A DNA stretch of 64,000 nt from Solen grandis (lineage: Eukaryota > Mollusca > Bivalvia > Adapedonta > Solenidae): positions 87,086,477 to 87,150,476 of the forward strand of contig CM037778.1 of the NCBI GenBank assembly GCA_021229015.1, written 5' to 3'. The position numbers and the translations under genes are program-made. Under the pieces are notes generated by a model, which saw nothing but the letters and a program-made list of their open reading frames with translations, did not search any database and was not told the origin of the DNA. Shown here piece after piece: positions 58,631 through 64,000 of this stretch. Each line of letters begins with the position of its first letter. Position 1 is the stretch's first letter.

Positions 58631-59022
58631 TATCACATAATTTGAGCTTTCTGGTGTAGAATTAAAGTACTAAAATCCTCATGATTGATTCTGTGTCAAT
58701 GTACATAGTCTGCAACACTGTTATTATACTCTTTGCACTGCAGTAGGGATCTACGTTTTCGGTACAGCACAAATCTGCTTCGCTTTATTATTGAAAGAAC
58801 GTATATTTAGGTATTAAATAATTTATGTCCAACCCATTCTTCTTGTTTAAAATAAGATATAATTTTTTATACACAAAAGGTTAAACAACTTAAACAATGA
58901 GAGTAACAAAAATAATTGTTTCCAGTCCTGATACGGTTTACCTCGATTCACAGTCAAAAGCTTAAGATTCAACTAACATATTTATTAGAAAATAAACAAA
59001 ATATAGAAATTTACTTACTTAC

Positions 59023-59170
59023 CGGTGTTACTTACTGTTGCGAAGTATTAATCGTATTTTCCAAACACTGACTAATCATCGTTTGGCCACTGATTTTTCG
59101 AAATTCTTCTTTCTTTTCAACTTAATGAAAGAGAACAGGGCATTTAACGCACTGAAAGTAACTGAATAAC
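59023..59170 (-). other. Possible 5' UTR exon of the small minus-strand gene
   Basis: On the minus strand the sequence CACCG is followed by GTAAGTAAGT, a strong donor; a second donor (GTAAGT) begins at 59035. Frames entering the next exon at 58669 contain stops here, so it would be untranslated. The upstream limit is arbitrary because no promoter motif was identified. Confidence 0.25.
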
Positions 59171-59241
59171 TGAAAATAAAAATAGATATCTGAAAAACCA
59201 GCATATGACATTACTCCTGAAGAACGGAAGATTCACGAAAA

Positions 59242-59816
59242 ACAAGAAATGAGGCCCTATATTCGCTCCACCAGAGTACTCATCTTATTACAACGATTAA
59301 AGTCGTTTTCTATAGGAAACTACACAACCTCAAGGAACTCATTTATAAGGATCAACTTTATTTAAGCAATATGATAGACATCTTGAGTGACCATCTTACA
59401 AAATGAAATGAAATTCTGACCACTGATTTTCACAGAAGAAAAAAAATGATATAGCGTATGTATAGAAATTATCTGATCCCCTAGGGGCCCGACATATTTC
59501 AGGGATCAACATTATTTTTAACAATCATGTAGAACATTCATGAGTAAACGTATTACCAAAAAGAGAATTAAATTCAGACCACTGTTTCAGAGGAAATGAT
59601 TTTATAGGTTTTCATGTTTCTATTCCGTTGCCATGAACCAAGTTCTGCATGGATCAAGTTTATTTTAGCATCTTTTGAAAAGGTTTACCCACGATCATCC
59701 TGCCAAGTTAATCAATTCTGTCCAAGTACGGTTTCAGAGGAGATATTGACGACGCACGACGACGTAAGAAGGGTGATCCAAATACTCATCCTTGATCACG
59801 TTGCGCTCAGGTGAGC
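59242..59816 (-). mobile_element. AGCTCACC-type element, minus strand, type D core
   Basis: On the minus strand the head is GCTCACCTGAGCGCAACGTG (ending at 59816) and the core has GTACTTGGACAGAATTG-like type D sequence. The decayed tail includes AGGGCCTCATTTCTTG. It lies upstream of the small minus-strand gene. Confidence 0.65.
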
Positions 59817-59819
59817 AAA

Positions 59820-61239
59820 AATTGGATACTTTTCCGTTGGTCCAGGTCTAAATGGAACTCTATGGAGATATATATTTCTATCGCGTGTGCACTCGATATA
59901 ATACAAATTTTCTATGTCCCTTTATGCCATCCAGGTTATCTTATTAGTATTAAGAAACCCTTTCCCAGCGTATACGTTTTTTGGTTACTTTTACTGTCCG
60001 TTCAAATCACAGATCTACTAAATGATAGATCTAGGTCAATTATCAAATATACTAGACAAAATGTGGATGAAATTGCTTCCGATTTGGCTGATTTTTGTGC
60101 TCAGTTTTTTGGAAATCATTCACCCAGACCCACCCCTGCTGATAGTACATCCACGGTTCACCTATATATCATCACTGGCAACATCACCGTGTTTTGCATA
60201 TCCGAATCCGTCAAAATAGAGTTTACTTTCAGTTGGCTGAATTAAGCAGGACTTTTATCGCTAAAGTTAACATAACTGCATGGTCCAACAAGTGATTAAT
60301 TAACTTAATAGAGATAAGTAAAGCGAGCCTAAAAGATCAGCTATAACCCAATCAATGGATGCTTGCATCTGCACTGAAGTCATTTAAGCATTTGAGGATC
60401 ATGAATATAATTTTGATGACGGATTGCCTAAATGTAATCATGTCGAATCTTTTTGTATACTAAGTAAATTCAATTACCATAAAGAATCAAAAACTTCAAG
60501 CGATGCCAATTAACCCGTTTTTAAAAAATTGCTTTGCCTTGCATAAAATACGATCGTATCAAAAGTCTAGGGTGTCATAATTAAGGATCATAAGTTAACC
60601 TGTTACTTGTGATTGAAACCCCTATTATTTGTGTAATTAATACGTTTGTGGTGCACCCCATATACATGTGCAATAGGCACCCTAAAACTTGTGTATATGC
60701 CCTCAAACATATGAAGATGGTGTCATACTTGTCTTATCGACCACTATTTAAGCAATATCTTAACAATTTCCACGAAAAATCCCACTTCAGATTTACCTTA
60801 ATTATTACATATCTTGTGACATGTATGTATGGCATGTTTGAACTGAGCTGCTGCGGACATTAATCATCCACGTGTAATAGGTTTCACTCTTGGTTTATTG
60901 GTTGTTTAAGCAGGATATGTCCATAAGTAATCATTCCAATAATCATTTAAGCATTCACTGTTACAATAATATTATGCGATCCTACCGTGCTTTTGAGTAT
61001 AGATATATATAATGTAACAATCAATGACACATAAGTAAATGATAACATTTTATTCGTTTCTAAAAAGGCATAATCAAAAACAATTATACTCAAATTTTAA
61101 ATCACATTTTTACAACACATTCAACTTAAAATATGACTCCAAAAAATAATCATCAACATACTTAAAATATGCATCAAAAAATCAAACAATATTCGTTCTC
61201 AATGGCATAACTAAATCACACCAAATTATGTTATCGTTT
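59820..61239. other. No supported gene
   Basis: A 144-codon plus-strand frame (59811-60245) exists, but its start overlaps the head of a mobile element and its product has no recognisable domain. The rest is AT-rich. Confidence 0.4.
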
Positions 61240-61410
61240 TTTTTTGGTTGTTTTTTTAGTGTATGTCCCAAAGACAGCCTTTTTCAGTCATTTGGAGGAC
61301 TTACGTCTACATGAGACATAAAGGGATGTGTCAGACTGTGGTATCACGCAAAAAAAAATGTTGCGGATAACATACTTGTCACACTATACTGACTATGGGC
61401 CAACAAGTCC
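61240..61410 (-). mobile_element. SINE family B, degraded minus-strand fragment
   Basis: Recognisable pieces include TTTTTCAGTCATTTGGAGGA, CTACATGAGACATAAAG and GGGCCAACAAGTCC in the order expected of a reversed family B body. The tRNA-like head is absent. Confidence 0.6.
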
Positions 61411-61924
61411 CGAGAAACATATGTAGAATTTGGTCAAGTTATAAACCGTAACCATTGGATTTTTGAAAACATACAAGAAGTATCATACACGTAACGTGCA
61501 GATGATGTGTATATCGTACACGAGTTTTAAAACTGATGTAGCATATCATAATTAATTATAGATCTCAATATTGTTTTTTGTTTTTCTCCAAACCTCACCA
61601 GAGCCTGACAATTTGGAACACGAAGCCCAACTGAACAATGCTACAATCCTGGGGCCAAGCTATATAGACAGCCTGTCCAGCTAAATCCCATTTTATCCAG
61701 AACCTTAAATAACACTGATTTTGCATTCAATGACATCACAACAAAGACCTCTAAAGATCATCATATCATGACGAATAACATATATATATACATTACACAA
61801 TATTAGAAAAAAATAAATTCTTTTTTTGGTCGAAAAAAATAACACCAAAACATTTTCTATAAATCAACAAATAAAACATAGATAATGTACAAATTTATCA
61901 GCAAATTTATTTAAGAGGATTGTG

Positions 61925-62660
61925 TACTTTCACCGTGCCCAGTGTAAACGGGATGTCTCTATCACCAGTGTTCTATCACCTGTACCAAGTGTAAAGGGAT
62001 TGTTCTATCACCTGTACCAAGTGTAATGGGGTAATTTTCTATCACCCAATACCCAAATTAAAGAGGGGGAATTTTCTGTTTTCTACACATGTATCACTTG
62101 TGTTTTTATCATTTTTTACCCAGTCAAAGGATTATGTTCCACACGGGAACCCAGTGTAAAGGGATAATTTTCTTTAAATCTGTACGCATTTAGATGGATT
62201 GCGTCTATCACCTGTACCCAGTGTAATTGTGTATTTCTATCATCTGTACCCAGTTTAGAGGGATTGTGTTCTATCACTTGTGTTTTATCATCTTTACCCA
62301 GTGTAAAGGGATTGTGTTCTATCACTTGTACCCAGTGTAATGGGGTAATTTTCTTTCAATTGTACCCAGTTTAGAGGGATTGTGTTCTATCACTTGTGTT
62401 TTATCATCTTTACCCAGTGTAAAGGGATTGTGTTCTATCACCTGTACCCAGTGTAATGGGGTAATATTCTATCATTTCTACCCAGTTTAGGAGATTGTGT
62501 TCTATCATTTGTGTTTTATCATCTTTACCCAGTGTAAAGGGATTGTGTTCTATCACTTGAACCCAATGTAAAGGGAAAATTTTCTATAATCTGTAAGCAG
62601 TTTAGAGGGATTGCGTTCTATCACCTGCACCCAGTGTAAAGGGATTATTTTCCATTAGCA
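61925..62660. repeat. Minisatellite with a 116-bp higher-order unit
   Basis: Basic units of about 36-40 bp carry TACCCAGTGTAAAGGGAT and TTGTGTTCTATCAC. Three basic units form a higher-order repeat: CAGTTTAGAGG or close variants recur at 62252, 62368, 62484 and 62599, spacing 115-116. Earlier copies (61925-62250) are irregular. Confidence 0.85.
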
Positions 62661-64000
62661 ACAGAATTAACTGCTCTCAACATTAACTGGCATTTTTTTG
62701 TATGAACCATGACCATAACTAGTGTAGGAAGCTGGGTAACTTGATAATTTCAATTTGACTAATTATATAAATGTAACATTGAAAAAGTCCATCCTTAGTT
62801 GTTAAGACCTCGCCATCCTTTCACTGTAGAATAGCAATTCCATTTCCTATGGCAAACCTTTGATAACCTTACATTACATAATTACGTAATAAAAAGTACA
62901 AAGGTACCTAACAATATCCATGGCATAGCATACTCCACTAATTCCTAATAGAATGTACCCCTTAAAACTGAATAAATGTATAGTAATCTTCTCCAAACAT
63001 ATTAAAACAAACTGAACTGTTTTAGACATATGCGCTGCTACGCAAAAGAATATCACTGATGTAACAAAGGCTCAATATAAGAATAAGAATAACATTTAGG
63101 GAAATGTTAAAAAAGAAAAGAAAACAAATAAACCGCAGTTTTCTGCACCTCCTATTGTCCCATTGCAGTTCATGTTTCCTGAAAGTCCTGGGTCGAGAAA
63201 AATTGTCGTGCATTAATTAACTTTCTTTTCTTATTTTAAGTGTTTCAATGAGCGTCCAATAATCTAGAGAAACTCCACAAATGTAGCAAACCATTCATTA
63301 TAAATATACATAACAGATTTTTAATATTCTGTATTATTCTTATATATTTTCTGTATTAATCTTAAACATGAAAATAATATACGTGCATTATCTATATACA
63401 GATATAATTTTAAAGCAAAATGAAAGCCAAAAAGAACACAGTTAGGCATCACTACACATGGACATATTCATCACTTTTTAAATAAATGGTATTGTTATAT
63501 ATTAGGGAAACATCAAAGTATTAAAAAAATAATTTACAGTTACAGTAATCCATCTGTTATTAAAATCTCTTACGTATAGCTAAATCAAACCTCATTTTGA
63601 AAAGAAAGTACAAACAACAGTATTTGTTTTAAAACTAAGTGTTTCTAAAGTTACAAACATTCAGATTTTTCTTATTTTTTCAATGAATATATAAGGTAAC
63701 ATCTTATCATAAAAGCTTAGAATCAATAGTTCACCAAGCTTATTTACAAACATACCTTTTAAATTTAAGGGTGGAAAAATTTACTAGGGAAATTCAACTC
63801 AGAAGTAAGATAAATACTCATTTTATAAATATTTATATGCATGTAAGATGTACTCCGAATCCCGTTACATTTCACACAGGAATAAAACGCAATGCACTGC
63901 AGATTCTGTTCTTTCGTTCATTTTAAAACACTTTCTTTTAGATAAGTGTGTACATTACATAACAATAACGGCAATTTATATCCTAACAAGCGTTCAAATT
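62661..64000. other. No gene seen
   Basis: AT-rich sequence without tandem arrays, SINEs or frames that look coding. It could be intron or 3' UTR of a gene beyond the window. Confidence 0.4.

Noticed and set aside
59811..60245. A 144-codon plus-strand frame
   Set aside because: Its start overlaps the inverted head of a mobile element, no splice partner or domain is evident, and its hydrophobic N-terminal half looks like AT-rich noise.

Overview
The window is eukaryotic nuclear DNA, AT-rich and repeat-laden, with small exons bounded by GT...AG introns. The dispersed repeats resemble those of bivalve molluscs: tRNA-derived SINEs, pearl/Helentron-like elements that start with AGCTCACCTGAGC and end with the hairpin GGGCCATCATGGCCC, and nucleosome-length satellites near 160 bp. 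A clam-like bivalve is my best guess for the organism. This rests on recognising repeat types, not on a database search.

One large plus-strand gene dominates. Eleven coding exons can be placed between 5916 and 46547. All junctions have GT/AG borders and matching phases, and the joined frame of 720 codons has no stop. It encodes a macro-domain protein of the PARP9/PARP14-like type: a short N-terminus (about residues 1-40), a degenerate macro-like module (about 40-236), a clear macro domain (about 237-413, with the loop ALGTG), and then about 300 residues I cannot assign, ending in an acidic tail. The role inferred from the family is binding or processing ADP-ribose. The last exon ends on a donor in phase 0 and I found no convincing continuation, so the 3' end (possibly WWE or PARP catalytic domains) is missing from this view. 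Introns reach about 9 kb and are mostly repeats.

A second, small gene is proposed on the minus strand (57877-58630 coding, possible 5' UTR exon near 59.0 kb). Two exons join in phase to give about 134 residues of unknown function.

The rest is mobile and tandem DNA. There are about 18 copies or fragments of the AGCTCACC element, some nested. Other families follow the same plan: a hairpin head, a GTCC- or GGGC-type simple repeat, then an array of 130-180 bp units. Also present are two tRNA-derived SINE families, a TTAA-flanked MITE, a mariner remnant, a possible pogo-like element, a GC-rich fold-back region at 2.4-2.75 kb and a 116-bp higher-order minisatellite at 62 kb. Two 100-N gaps (4124-4223 and 54224-54323) each touch the same 165-bp satellite. 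Sequence at 55.3-56.0 kb looks unreliable. I saw no CRISPR array, bacterial operon, rRNA gene or free-standing tRNA gene.
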